DNA of 9,426 bases from Bacteroidota bacterium (GTDB lineage: Bacteria > CLD3 > SB21): contig JAGQUY010000452.1 in assembly GCA_020438245.1 (NCBI GenBank), positions 1-9,426 of the forward strand, written 5' to 3'. The position numbers and the translations under genes were made by a program. A model generated the notes under the pieces. That model ran no database searches. It was not told where the DNA came from and was given only the letters and a program-made list of their open reading frames with translations. Below, piece after piece: positions 1 through 6,327 of the stretch. Positions within the stretch are counted from its first letter, which is position 1. Every line of letters begins with the position of its first letter.

Positions 1-66
1 AGTTAGTCAGGAACGCTCAGGCCTTTTCAGAGGCTGGATTGAGAAGTGAAACCGTTGTACAAAAAC

Positions 67-927
67 CTACTTCCCGGACGACGGCCTGATGATCATAAAT
101 ACATGAGTCAGATCGTAGTCGAGATAGCGTGCCGGCTCATGCCGTCCTTCGCCGCCATAGCTCAACATTAATCCTGTCTTTCTGTCGAAATCCGACCAAG
201 ATACAAACATGGAACTGTGTTCGATGTCTCCGTAGGAATGGTTGATGAAGTAGAGCCAGTCGCCGGGTTGAACGAGGGCAAGGTCCGCATAGGGTCCGCT
301 TTTTACACTTTTGAAAACTGTTTTACGATTGGCATACGGATATCCGGCCCGATCGAAAACGGCATTGACGTAGTCCCAGCAGCTTCCGGGAAGAATTTCT
401 TTTTTGATAAGGGTCATCTCCCGAGCTGTTGCGAGAACCTTGCGACCATCGACAGCCGCCCTAGCTTCGGCCATGAGAAGCTGCCATCCGTCGCCATCGG
501 TTGGAGCTATTTCCGAGCCGGGTTCCAATCCTGTAACGGACCAGGTTTCTGAACTGGGTACTGAGAAACCACCGGTTTCATAAATGGATCCCGTAAAAAT
601 TGCATAGGAGTCGTTATCAAACGTGATAGAAAGCAATCCGATGTAGTTTTGTTTTCCATCGACCCATTCGACCAGAAGGTTTTTTCCCTCAACGACTCCT
701 CTTCCGGTGATCATTTTCTTTCCGATTTTTCGCTCGAGGGTCACTTCATGATTATCCAATGGGTTATTGGCTATCGTAACTTTGCCCTTGAACATCTTTT
801 CAGAGCCGGCAATCCGGCCCTTCAGTTCATAAGATCCGGCAAGCACATAAGAAGGGATATCGGTCTGCGAAAAAAGAGGGTATGTCAACATCATGAACGC
901 CAGCAACTTCGATACACGACTCCTCAT
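67..927 (-). CDS. Secreted protein: beta-rich N-terminal domain plus NlpC/P60-like cysteine hydrolase domain
   Basis: The 286-residue protein starts with a Sec signal peptide (MRSR, a hydrophobic run to about residue 18, then cleavage near FSQ), so it should be exported. Residues about 27-135 form a beta-rich domain with alternating Gly and aromatic residues (GSYELKGRIAG, GRGVVEGKNLLVEW), like small lipocalin-type domains of secreted proteins. Residues about 150-286 look like a papain-fold amidase: Cys183 in GSCWDYVNAVF heads a helix, VQPGDW (219-224) matches the usual GD[W/Y] strand, and His237 in EHSSMFV is the likely catalytic base. NlpC/P60 and CHAP relatives cleave peptidoglycan stem peptides, but the substrate here is not shown. 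ATG at 927 is chosen over the in-frame TTG at 933 because AAGGAGG (943-937) is 9 nt from the ATG and only 3 nt from the TTG. The gene lies 86 bp downstream of the sulfur operon and may be its last member or have its own promoter. Confidence 0.7.
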   Translation of the reverse strand: MRSRVSKLLAFMMLTYPLFSQTDIPSYVLAGSYELKGRIAGSEKMFKGKVTIANNPLDNHEVTLERKIGKKMITGRGVVEGKNLLVEWVDGKQNYIGLLSITFDNDSYAIFTGSIYETGGFSVPSSETWSVTGLEPGSEIAPTDGDGWQLLMAEARAAVDGRKVLATAREMTLIKKEILPGSCWDYVNAVFDRAGYPYANRKTVFKSVKSGPYADLALVQPGDWLYFINHSYGDIEHSSMFVSWSDFDRKTGLMLSYGGEGRHEPARYLDYDLTHVFMIIRPSSGK

Positions 928-936
928 ACTCAATGT

Positions 937-943
937 CCTCCTT
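937..943 (-). promoter_or_regulatory. Strong Shine-Dalgarno site that decides the start of the NlpC/P60-like gene
   Basis: On the minus strand this reads AAGGAGG, a near-perfect anti-16S match. It lies 9 nt before ATG 927 and 3 nt before TTG 933, which favours the ATG. Confidence 0.75.
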
Positions 944-988
944 GTTGATGCGGTGGCCTATTTGGTTGTTTCATTTATCTGCCAAATT

Positions 989-1017
989 CCAATAATGACG
1001 CCGCTGTTGTATGTCAA
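989..1017 (-). promoter_or_regulatory. Possible sigma70-type promoter for the NlpC/P60-like gene
   Basis: On the minus strand, positions 1017-1012 read TTGACA, an exact -35 consensus that overlaps the stop codon of the rhodanese gene. Seventeen bases on, 994-989 read TATTGG, which matches only the first half of a -10 box. It would give the downstream gene its own transcript. The weak -10 box and the unknown sigma factors of the host make this tentative. Confidence 0.25.
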
Positions 1018-1595
1018 CATCCCGATTTAGCCGCTTTTGATTTGATTTCTACCGGTTTGACCGTCTGATCCAAGGAGGTCGCTTCAACGAGCACGTTGCC
1101 GCCAAAAAACTTTGACAGGGATTCCCGGTCGGTAAGTTCATTCTCTGGAATAGATGACTTGCTGGGAAATAGGACTTCGGAACGCCAGGCCTTCAATCCG
1201 CCGGAAACAATTCGAACGTTAAAGTATCCACGAAAGTACAGCAGTTCGTACGCTTGGACAGCTTCTTGTTCTTGGTCGCAGTATAAAAAAATGTGATCGT
1301 TGATGCGGGTTGGAAGGGAGATTACGGATTTCAACGGGGAGCGAAGTGCGGTGGGAATGTGATACTCCTCAAAGGAAACGGAGTCCCGCAAGTCGATCAA
1401 CCAGTACGCATTGGATTGGTTCTTAATAAACATGGCGAGATCAACGGCTGAAATCGAATTTATCTTTTCCGAAACCACGGAGTCGAAGTCTGCCTCATCA
1501 AACGTCTTCGGCGCCGGAGCATCTTTCCGGGGCCAAAGCATTGCGACTAGTGCCAGGGTGACAAAAACCGGCGTGATGCGTTTTAGAATGGTCAT
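1014..1595 (-). CDS. Membrane-anchored rhodanese-domain protein
   Basis: The 193-residue protein has an N-terminal hydrophobic segment (residues about 7-21, flanked by Lys/Arg) that would export it or anchor it on the periplasmic side. A rhodanese fold covers about 45-140: WLIDLRDSVSFEEYHIPTA (65-83) is the family's [V/I]DxR...F...HIPxA strand-loop, IFLYC (102-106) presents the likely catalytic Cys106, and SGGLKAW (131-137) is the closing motif. Rhodaneses carry sulfane sulfur as a Cys persulfide and pass it to a thiol acceptor. The six-residue loop here is CDQEQE, so the usual basic last residue is replaced by Glu111. A tail of about 50 residues ends in Cys193. ATG 1595 overlaps the stop of the upstream YeeE gene (ATGA), which points to coupled translation and fixes the start; the frame stays open further upstream, but only inside the YeeE gene. 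Next to a split YeeE transporter, a role in accepting or releasing thiosulfate-derived sulfur is likely. Confidence 0.85.
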   Translation of the reverse strand: MTILKRITPVFVTLALVAMLWPRKDAPAPKTFDEADFDSVVSEKINSISAVDLAMFIKNQSNAYWLIDLRDSVSFEEYHIPTALRSPLKSVISLPTRINDHIFLYCDQEQEAVQAYELLYFRGYFNVRIVSGGLKAWRSEVLFPSKSSIPENELTDRESLSKFFGGNVLVEATSLDQTVKPVEIKSKAAKSGC

Positions 1596-2182
1596 GCGTT
1601 CATTCGGGATTCTATTTTTTCCGCCAAGTAGAAGCAAGCGATGGCGGCAAGCACGATGCTTCCTACAATGAAACCGTACGGGATGCCAAAGAAGGCGGGA
1701 AGACTGAGTCTGCCAAAGGCGGTACCGTTTACCCAGGATGATATCCACGGGTAAACTTCTCCGAACGCAAGAACTCCCGCAAACAATCCGGTCAAGAAAT
1801 AGACTGCGTCCCGACTGCCGGTCGCCATCCCGATCAAGCACGTTCCGGGACAATACCCGCCGACGATGAAGCCAACCCCAAGAATGAGTCCGCCGATCAG
1901 CTGCGGTAAGAGGTACGTATCCGTGAAATCCATCAAGTCAAGATTAACCCAGCCCGTCGCACTTGCATAGAACAGTCCCAGCATGGCCGTGATAATCGCA
2001 GTGAACATGACTTTGAAAACCGTCATATCCGTGAGATAAAACTGTGCGACCAGTTTTCGTGAATTTCCAAGGCCTGCCTGTTCGAGAAAAAACCCAAAGG
2101 CCAATCCGATCAAAACGGCCAGGAGGAGGCTTACGTCTGCGCCGAATAGTTGGTATTTGTAGAGGGGAGCCATTACGTCCAT
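1592..2182 (-). CDS. YeeE/YedE-family transporter, C-terminal half (probable thiosulfate/sulfur transport)
   Basis: This is a 196-residue integral membrane protein of the YeeE/YedE (Sulf_transp, formerly DUF395) family. Visible family motifs are GLAFGFFLEQAGLGNSRKLV (about 25-44), and GGLILGVGFIVGGYCPGTC (about 97-115), which leads to Cys111 and Cys115. Hydrophobic segments lie near 15-33, 56-74, 93-115, 126-143 and 168-188. In characterised thiosulfate importers (YeeE/TsuA) conserved Cys residues line the path and relay thiosulfate; the Cys here sit in the corresponding GxCPGT motif. The protein covers only half of a full-length YeeE, and the other half is the gene immediately upstream, so the two probably form a heteromer. 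Start choice is open: ATG 2182 (10-nt overlap with the upstream gene) or ATG 2173 (TAATG overlap). Neither has a clear ribosome binding site, which suits translational coupling. Confidence 0.85.
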   Translation of the reverse strand: MDVMAPLYKYQLFGADVSLLLAVLIGLAFGFFLEQAGLGNSRKLVAQFYLTDMTVFKVMFTAIITAMLGLFYASATGWVNLDLMDFTDTYLLPQLIGGLILGVGFIVGGYCPGTCLIGMATGSRDAVYFLTGLFAGVLAFGEVYPWISSWVNGTAFGRLSLPAFFGIPYGFIVGSIVLAAIACFYLAEKIESRMNA

Positions 2183-2697
2183 TGTCTTTTGACCATTCCG
2201 GCCATCAGGTAGCCGCCGATAAATATGGCAATCAGAAATACCCATGAACCTGCATTGAGTAACGCGCCTCCGGTAAGCGCCTGACCGCTGGTGCAACCGC
2301 GACCTAGCCGGGATCCGATACCCATCAGCAGTCCGCCCCAGAAAGCGAGTTGGAGTCTGGAAGCGACCGGAAAGGATTCGCCTTTCATGACGACCTTTTT
2401 TCGCCGCCCGGCCATTCGTGCGGATGCATACCCTCCAATGAAAAGCCCGATGACTTCAAAAAGTATCCACCAGCTCTCCGTGCGCGAGTGTGCAAGGTTG
2501 TAGTCCTGAAGGTATTCGTTGTTTCGGATGTGATCCACCGGGATGTTACCCACGGCGGTTGAGGAGATTTTGGCAATGGCGCCGGATACACCAAGGCCCT
2601 GTCCCATGGTGACAAACGAAATAAACAGAACAAGCCCCAGGCCGATACCGGCAAGGTATGGATTCATGTATGGTTTTGGACTGCTATTTACGTTCAC
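2173..2697 (-). CDS. YeeE/YedE-family transporter, N-terminal half
   Basis: This 174-residue membrane protein is the partner half of the split YeeE/YedE transporter. It has a hydrophobic segment at about 14-35, a less hydrophobic loop (about 45-75), then segments near 77-95, 116-128 and 150-167. The signature GGLLMGIGSRLGRGCTSGQA (121-140) carries Cys135 in the family's GxGCTSGQ motif, equivalent to a Cys that handles thiosulfate in single-chain YeeE/TsuA. The basic stretch RMAGRRKK (94-101) is probably a cytoplasmic loop. GTG 2697 overlaps the upstream phosphatase gene by 14 nt. An ATG at 2667 (residue 11, MNPYLAG) is an alternative that leaves 16 nt between genes. No strong ribosome binding site precedes either, so coupling to the upstream gene is likely. 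The family call is firm; the exact substrate (thiosulfate or another sulfur compound) is inferred. Confidence 0.85.
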   Translation of the reverse strand: MNVNSSPKPYMNPYLAGIGLGLVLFISFVTMGQGLGVSGAIAKISSTAVGNIPVDHIRNNEYLQDYNLAHSRTESWWILFEVIGLFIGGYASARMAGRRKKVVMKGESFPVASRLQLAFWGGLLMGIGSRLGRGCTSGQALTGGALLNAGSWVFLIAIFIGGYLMAGMVKRQWT

Positions 2698-3799
2698 CCG
2701 TGATAACGCCTTCGGGATAATGAATGGTAACCCTGGTTGAGTTGGGATTCAGGTCAAAGGTCCAAGGCCAGCGGGTGACGAAAAAGTTATTTTCCGGATC
2801 TTTAAGTATTTTGATCGGCTCATTTAGCCAGGGTGTTTTAAAGGTGAGATGGGAGCCAGAAGTTGACAAGGTGAACTCAAAATGACCCTTTGCATCATAG
2901 GTTCCGACAAGAGATTCATAGCTTGCAACGGGATAATCGATTCCTGACCAGTATGGGACGTAGGAATCCACCTTGAGCTGACCGAGACATCGTTTTGCCC
3001 AAAGGTGGTTCGGCTTCTTTCGGAGGAGCTCCTTGTAAACCTTGATTGCTTCCGGTTGTTGAGACGGCTGCTCCCTTAGAATTGATCCGAGTTTGAGATA
3101 TCCCTCCTCCTCGTCAGGGAAGAAATCCATGCATAAACGGTACAGATCGATTGCTTTTGCCGTATCTGCGTCTTCAGCAAGTGTCGCATCGGCCAGGTTT
3201 AAAAGTTCCTTTTCTTCAATTTTGTATGCGATCGATCGTTTCATGGACAAAAAAGCCTGCGTACCGTTGGTACGAATAAACTCCACGCCCTGACTGTACA
3301 GTCTCCACTCCGGTCCGGCGCCGTATTTGGTTAATCCGTTTCGGATAAACGTGTTCCATTGTTTGGTCGGAAACCAGACGGAATCCATATGCGCGCGCGC
3401 CGTTTTTTTGTCGATACCCAATTGGGTTACCCGATAGACGAAGATGAACGCGGATGCACGCATATTGGCGGCACAGTGTACGTAGATCTTAGAACCCTGC
3501 AGCTCTTTCATCTTTCTCACAAACGCGTCCAGATTATCCATTGTCGGGTTGGTCCACTCGACCGGGATTTGGGTGTAGGTCATTCCAAGCGATTCAACGT
3601 GTTTACGTTCTTTCAGCTGATTGCCGGGCAGCAGATTGATCACGTGTTGAAAGCCGCTTTCTTTGATAAATCGATATTGCTCCAGCGACAAGTCGCCCGA
3701 GGAGGACAGGTGGTCATCTACCGAGTGGAATTCCCGGATGCTGCGGATCGATTCCCCTGGCGTTTGAACAAGGCAGACCAAAGCAAATAAGATAAACAT
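2684..3799 (-). CDS. Secreted DUF442/rhodanese-fold phosphatase-like protein with TPR and C-terminal beta domains
   Basis: The 371-residue protein begins with a short hydrophobic leader (MFILFALVCLVQT), so it is probably exported. Residues about 20-165 resemble the DUF442 / dual-specificity phosphatase fold: HLSSSGDLSLEQYRFIKESG (30-49), VINLLP (53-58), and an active-site loop IYVHCAANMRASAF (105-118) with Cys109 and Arg114. That loop is CX4R, as in rhodaneses and DUF442 proteins, not the CX5R of classical tyrosine phosphatases. Residues about 196-275 look like TPR helices (AKAIDLYRLCMDFFPDEEEG, then AIKVYKELLRKKPNHLWA). Residues about 293-371 form a beta domain with a YxxLVGTYDAKG start and a final GERK, similar to DUF3471-type domains. 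ATG 3799 follows a GGAG site 6 nt upstream. It lies 14 bp after the DUF4097-like gene and overlaps the YeeE gene, so it belongs to the operon. Phosphatase versus sulfur-transfer activity cannot be settled from sequence. Confidence 0.75.
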   Translation of the reverse strand: MFILFALVCLVQTPGESIRSIREFHSVDDHLSSSGDLSLEQYRFIKESGFQHVINLLPGNQLKERKHVESLGMTYTQIPVEWTNPTMDNLDAFVRKMKELQGSKIYVHCAANMRASAFIFVYRVTQLGIDKKTARAHMDSVWFPTKQWNTFIRNGLTKYGAGPEWRLYSQGVEFIRTNGTQAFLSMKRSIAYKIEEKELLNLADATLAEDADTAKAIDLYRLCMDFFPDEEEGYLKLGSILREQPSQQPEAIKVYKELLRKKPNHLWAKRCLGQLKVDSYVPYWSGIDYPVASYESLVGTYDAKGHFEFTLSTSGSHLTFKTPWLNEPIKILKDPENNFFVTRWPWTFDLNPNSTRVTIHYPEGVITGERK

Positions 3800-3813
3800 A
3801 CTGTCTCCGGATA

Positions 3814-4539
3814 TTAATCGTCATCCCAATCGCGGTGGTGGTCCCGGCGGATTACATCTCCTTTTACATTTGAAATCGAGACCCGCCCGGACCCGTCATC
3901 ATGAATGATAACATTTTTTTCAATATCCGCAAGTCGGATAGACCCGGAGCCGTCGCTTACTTCAACGTTCCCGTTGATCGACCGGATTGTCATGTCTCCC
4001 GATCCGTCCTCGACATGCACGTTTCCGGTGACGTTTTCAATTTCGATCGATCCGGAACCGTCTTCCAGATCGATGTTGCCGACGATGCCTTCGATCTCAA
4101 TATCGCCGCTTCCGTCTGAAATTCGCAGATCGTTCTGCAATCCGCTTATCCGCATACTTCCGGAGCCGTCTTCCACGGTTACCCGTTTGTTTTTTGGAAT
4201 GAGTACGACCAGGTTGATATGCTTTGACTTCCAATCTCCACCGAAGAAATGAGCTCTGAACCTGCTCACCAAAACAGCTCGGTCTCCTTCTCTGGTCAGG
4301 GTGAGTTCGACATTCTCTCGAACAAAAGCCTCCTCGTCGCCGTCCCAACCGCCGTCAACTTCAATCACCGCCTCAACTTTTATTTCGTCGTCGCCCTGTC
4401 GGACTTCGAGCGTTCCGGATCCGGCCTTGATGGAAATCGACTGGACGGATTTTCCGTCCAGGGTGAGCGTACGGTTTTCGTCGTAGGCATGCACGGATAT
4501 CGCAAGAAAAAACAAAGCGGCGATGGAATAGGTTTTCAT
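3814..4539 (-). CDS. Secreted DUF4097-like beta-solenoid protein with six DGSG turns
   Basis: The 241-residue protein carries a signal peptide (MKTYSIAALFFLAISVHA, cleavage about residue 18) and should be periplasmic or outside the cell. Residues about 25-122 are a beta-rich lead-in (SIKAGSGTLEVRQGDDEI). From residue 124 a DGSG motif recurs at 124, 142, 160, 178, 196 and 215, with an 18-residue period and one 19-residue step. Each turn has alternating hydrophobic residues (SIEIENVTGNVHVE), as in a right-handed beta-helix of the DUF4097 / head-GIN type. The last 15 residues are charged (RRDHHRDWDDD) and may bind metal or cap the helix. ATG 4539 is set by GGAGG (4549-4545), 5 nt upstream; the longer frame to 4596 lacks a site and would bury the signal peptide. 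It is the first gene of the sulfur operon. The family is widespread in bacteria without a settled function, so no role is claimed. Confidence 0.85.
   Translation of the reverse strand: MKTYSIAALFFLAISVHAYDENRTLTLDGKSVQSISIKAGSGTLEVRQGDDEIKVEAVIEVDGGWDGDEEAFVRENVELTLTREGDRAVLVSRFRAHFFGGDWKSKHINLVVLIPKNKRVTVEDGSGSMRISGLQNDLRISDGSGDIEIEGIVGNIDLEDGSGSIEIENVTGNVHVEDGSGDMTIRSINGNVEVSDGSGSIRLADIEKNVIIHDDGSGRVSISNVKGDVIRRDHHRDWDDD
3886..4170 (-). repeat. Coding tandem repeat, 54-bp period (six DGSG turns)
   Basis: Within the DUF4097-like gene, codons for Asp-Gly-Ser-Gly recur every 54 bp (one 57-bp step), visible on the plus strand as repeated forms of ccggagccgtc and cggatccgtc. The DNA copies differ at many third positions while the protein motif is kept, so these are old, selected repeats and not a recent slippage array. 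Confidence 0.85.
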
Positions 4540-4651
4540 GGGAACCTCCGAATTTTGGGATACTTCTGATACGACAGGCGAGTGCATCGGTTGCATATTT
4601 TTCCATGCAGGAGAACTGGAGTTTTAAAGAATTCCTCGTAGATTGGGAACC
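4540..4651. promoter_or_regulatory. Divergent promoter region with a TGCAT-N8-ATGCA inverted repeat
   Basis: These 112 bp separate the 5' ends of the minus-strand sulfur operon and the plus-strand AcnX pair, so both promoters must lie here. No convincing -35/-10 pair was found on either strand. A short inverted repeat (TGCAT at 4592-4596, ATGCA at 4605-4609) sits near the middle and could be an operator. The GGAGG at 4549-4545 is the ribosome binding site of the minus-strand gene. No strong site precedes the AcnX start; GGGA at 4645-4648 is close and weak. Confidence 0.5.
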
Positions 4652-5923
4652 ATGAAGGATACCGAACTATTACTCAATGCCAAAGACCGGGAAATGCTTG
4701 CCGGTGCACACGGACCGGCGAAGCAGATGGCCATGCGGATACTCATCCGGATGTCCGAAATTGCCGGTGCGAAATCTTTACTCGACATTGAGGCGGCACA
4801 CATTGATAGTACAGTGTACATCGGCGAGGCGGGACTCGAGTACGCCGAAAAACTGGCCAGTCTGGGTGCAAAGGTAGCGGTCCCCACGACTCTGAACGTC
4901 AGCGGAGTCGACGAACATCACTGGCAGGAATGGTCGGTGCCGCCGAATTGGGCCAGCGGTGCACGACGACAAATGGCGGCCTACCAAAGCATGGACGCCG
5001 TTCCCACGTGGACCTGCGCACCCTACCAAACGGAATTTAAACCCAAGTTTGGACAGCAAATTGCTTGGGGGGAATCGAATGCCATTGTTTTCGCCAACTC
5101 GGTAATCGGGGCAAGAACCGAAAGATATCCTGATTTGTTTGACGTTTGCTGTGCGATCACGGGCCGGGCTCCGGCCATAGGATTGCACCTCACCGAAAAT
5201 CGGGCCGGCCAACTCCTGCTGAATTTGAAAAACGTACCTGCTTCCTTGCAGATGCGCGATGATTTCTATCCGGTGCTTGGACACTGGCTGGGAAAAATCA
5301 GCGGCGGACGGGTTCCCGTCGTTGTAGGTCTTGAGGTTAAACCGAACGAGGATCAACTGAAGGCATTGGGTGCCGGAGCGGCTTGCTCAGGTGCGGTGGC
5401 GATGTTTCATTTGGTTGGAATCACGCCGGAGGCTCCGACGTTGGAAGCTGCGTTCCAGGGCAAACAGCCGGCAGAGACTCACGAGGTGGGTATGCACGAA
5501 CTTCGAACGGCTCGTCAAGACCTCACTCACGGATTTTCCGGCAAACTGGACATGGTCGTTTTGGGAAGTCCCCATTTTTCTCTCGCAGAGTTTAAACAAC
5601 TTGCTCCTTTGCTTCGGGGGAAAACGCGCCACAACAACGTACGGTTTCTGGTCACATCGAGCCGGATTATGGCCCAACTCGCCCGGGAGGCAGGGTATAT
5701 GAAGATCATAGAAGACTTTGGCGGTCAATTGACGGTGGATACCTGCATCCTCACGTCGCCCATGCTGCCGGCAGAGATTCATAATCTAATGACCAACTCG
5801 GCGAAATTTTCTTACTACGCGCCGGGTCTTTTGAACAAGACGATCAGCTACGGCAGCCTTGAAGACTGTGTGCAATCTGCCGTGGAAGGTAAAATTATTC
5901 GGGATGAATCTGCATGGCTCTAA
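4652..5923 (+). CDS. Aconitase X (AcnX) large, catalytic subunit
   Basis: The 423-residue protein matches the AcnX catalytic domain (DUF521) over its whole length. Visible motifs are IDSTVYIGEAGLEYAEKLA (about 51-69), TLNVSGVD (80-87), TCAPY with Cys122, GQQIAWGESNAIVFANSVIG (134-153) followed by ART, GRAPAIGLHLTENR (171-184), GSPHFSLAEF (305-314), and DTC with Cys365. AcnX enzymes are Fe-S hydro-lyases related to aconitase. Known activities are cis-3-hydroxy-L-proline dehydration in bacteria and phosphomevalonate dehydration in archaea. Cys122 and Cys365 are plausible cluster ligands; the GSPH motif has Ser306 where, as I recall, archaeal forms have Cys, which leans towards the bacterial type. 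ATG 4652 is preferred over TTG 4643 three codons upstream, though neither has a strong ribosome binding site. The small subunit follows with a 10-nt overlap, making this the heteromeric form. No proline-metabolism or isoprenoid gene lies nearby, so the substrate is open. Confidence 0.9.
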   Translation: MKDTELLLNAKDREMLAGAHGPAKQMAMRILIRMSEIAGAKSLLDIEAAHIDSTVYIGEAGLEYAEKLASLGAKVAVPTTLNVSGVDEHHWQEWSVPPNWASGARRQMAAYQSMDAVPTWTCAPYQTEFKPKFGQQIAWGESNAIVFANSVIGARTERYPDLFDVCCAITGRAPAIGLHLTENRAGQLLLNLKNVPASLQMRDDFYPVLGHWLGKISGGRVPVVVGLEVKPNEDQLKALGAGAACSGAVAMFHLVGITPEAPTLEAAFQGKQPAETHEVGMHELRTARQDLTHGFSGKLDMVVLGSPHFSLAEFKQLAPLLRGKTRHNNVRFLVTSSRIMAQLAREAGYMKIIEDFGGQLTVDTCILTSPMLPAEIHNLMTNSAKFSYYAPGLLNKTISYGSLEDCVQSAVEGKIIRDESAWL

Positions 5924-6327
5924 AAATTCAGGGTCGGGCGGTGATACCCGGTGCCGCGGAAGGAAAACTGTTGGCCGCAGATCAACCCTTGTCGTTTTGG
6001 GGCGGGTACGATTGGAAGACAGGGGAGATTATTGATCGTCGGCATTCCCTCAGCGGTCAAATAGCGAAGGGAAAAATATTGGCGGTCCCATTTACCCGCG
6101 GATCTTCGACAACAACCGCCGTTCTGCTTGAATCTATCCGTGCGGGAACCGCACCCGCAGGTATCCTGACAACTCAAACCGATTTCTTCTTCGCCTTGGC
6201 TTCCGTGGTTGCCGACGAACTATACTCGATCACCTTGCCTTTGATTGTTATTTCCCCCGAAGATTTTTCCCGTCTCCAACTCGCCTCTTGGGTTTCCGTC
6301 TCCGACGACGCCATCATCCGATTCTGA
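5914..6327 (+). CDS. Aconitase X small, swivel-domain subunit (DUF126)
   Basis: The 137-residue protein is the AcnX swivel domain, carried here as a separate subunit. Its family motifs are clear: a start like GRAVIPGAAEGKLL (7-20), QPLSFWGGYD (24-33), TGEIIDRRHSLSGQ (36-49), GKILAVPFTRGSSTTTAVLLE (53-73, containing the RGSS phosphate/carboxylate-binding loop with Ser64/Ser65), and GTAPAGIL (78-85). In the aconitase superfamily this domain closes over the active site and supplies a catalytic Ser, most likely in RGSS. ATG 5914 overlaps the 3' end of the large-subunit gene by 10 nt, so the two are translated together in equal amounts, as expected for a heteromer. It is the last recognisable plus-strand gene in the window. 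The assignment is firm; the substrate depends on the large subunit and is unknown. Confidence 0.92.
   Translation: MALKIQGRAVIPGAAEGKLLAADQPLSFWGGYDWKTGEIIDRRHSLSGQIAKGKILAVPFTRGSSTTTAVLLESIRAGTAPAGILTTQTDFFFALASVVADELYSITLPLIVISPEDFSRLQLASWVSVSDDAIIRF

Noticed and set aside
1..66. Terminator hairpin after the NlpC/P60-like gene
   Set aside because: CAGGCC...GGCTGG can pair only imperfectly and is not followed by a T-tract in the direction of transcription.
3..89. Possible C-terminal end of a convergent plus-strand gene
   Set aside because: The frame at 3-89 is open to a TGA and reads acceptably (LVRNAQAFSEAGLRSETVV), but at 28 codons it cannot be judged, another frame there also reads through to 49, and it would overlap the minus-strand gene.
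1596..1853. Upstream extension of the rhodanese frame (86 more codons)
   Set aside because: It lies wholly within the YeeE gene in another frame, reads as Arg/Cys/His-rich out-of-frame sequence, and the ATG at 1595 forms an ATGA overlap followed by a proper membrane segment.
3359..3790. 143-codon plus-strand frame opposite the phosphatase-like gene
   Set aside because: It is a shadow of a well-supported minus-strand gene, with no ribosome binding site or family resemblance.
3886..4170. CRISPR-like or recent satellite array
   Set aside because: The 54-bp period is set by codons for DGSG turns; the DNA copies diverge and there are no spacers.
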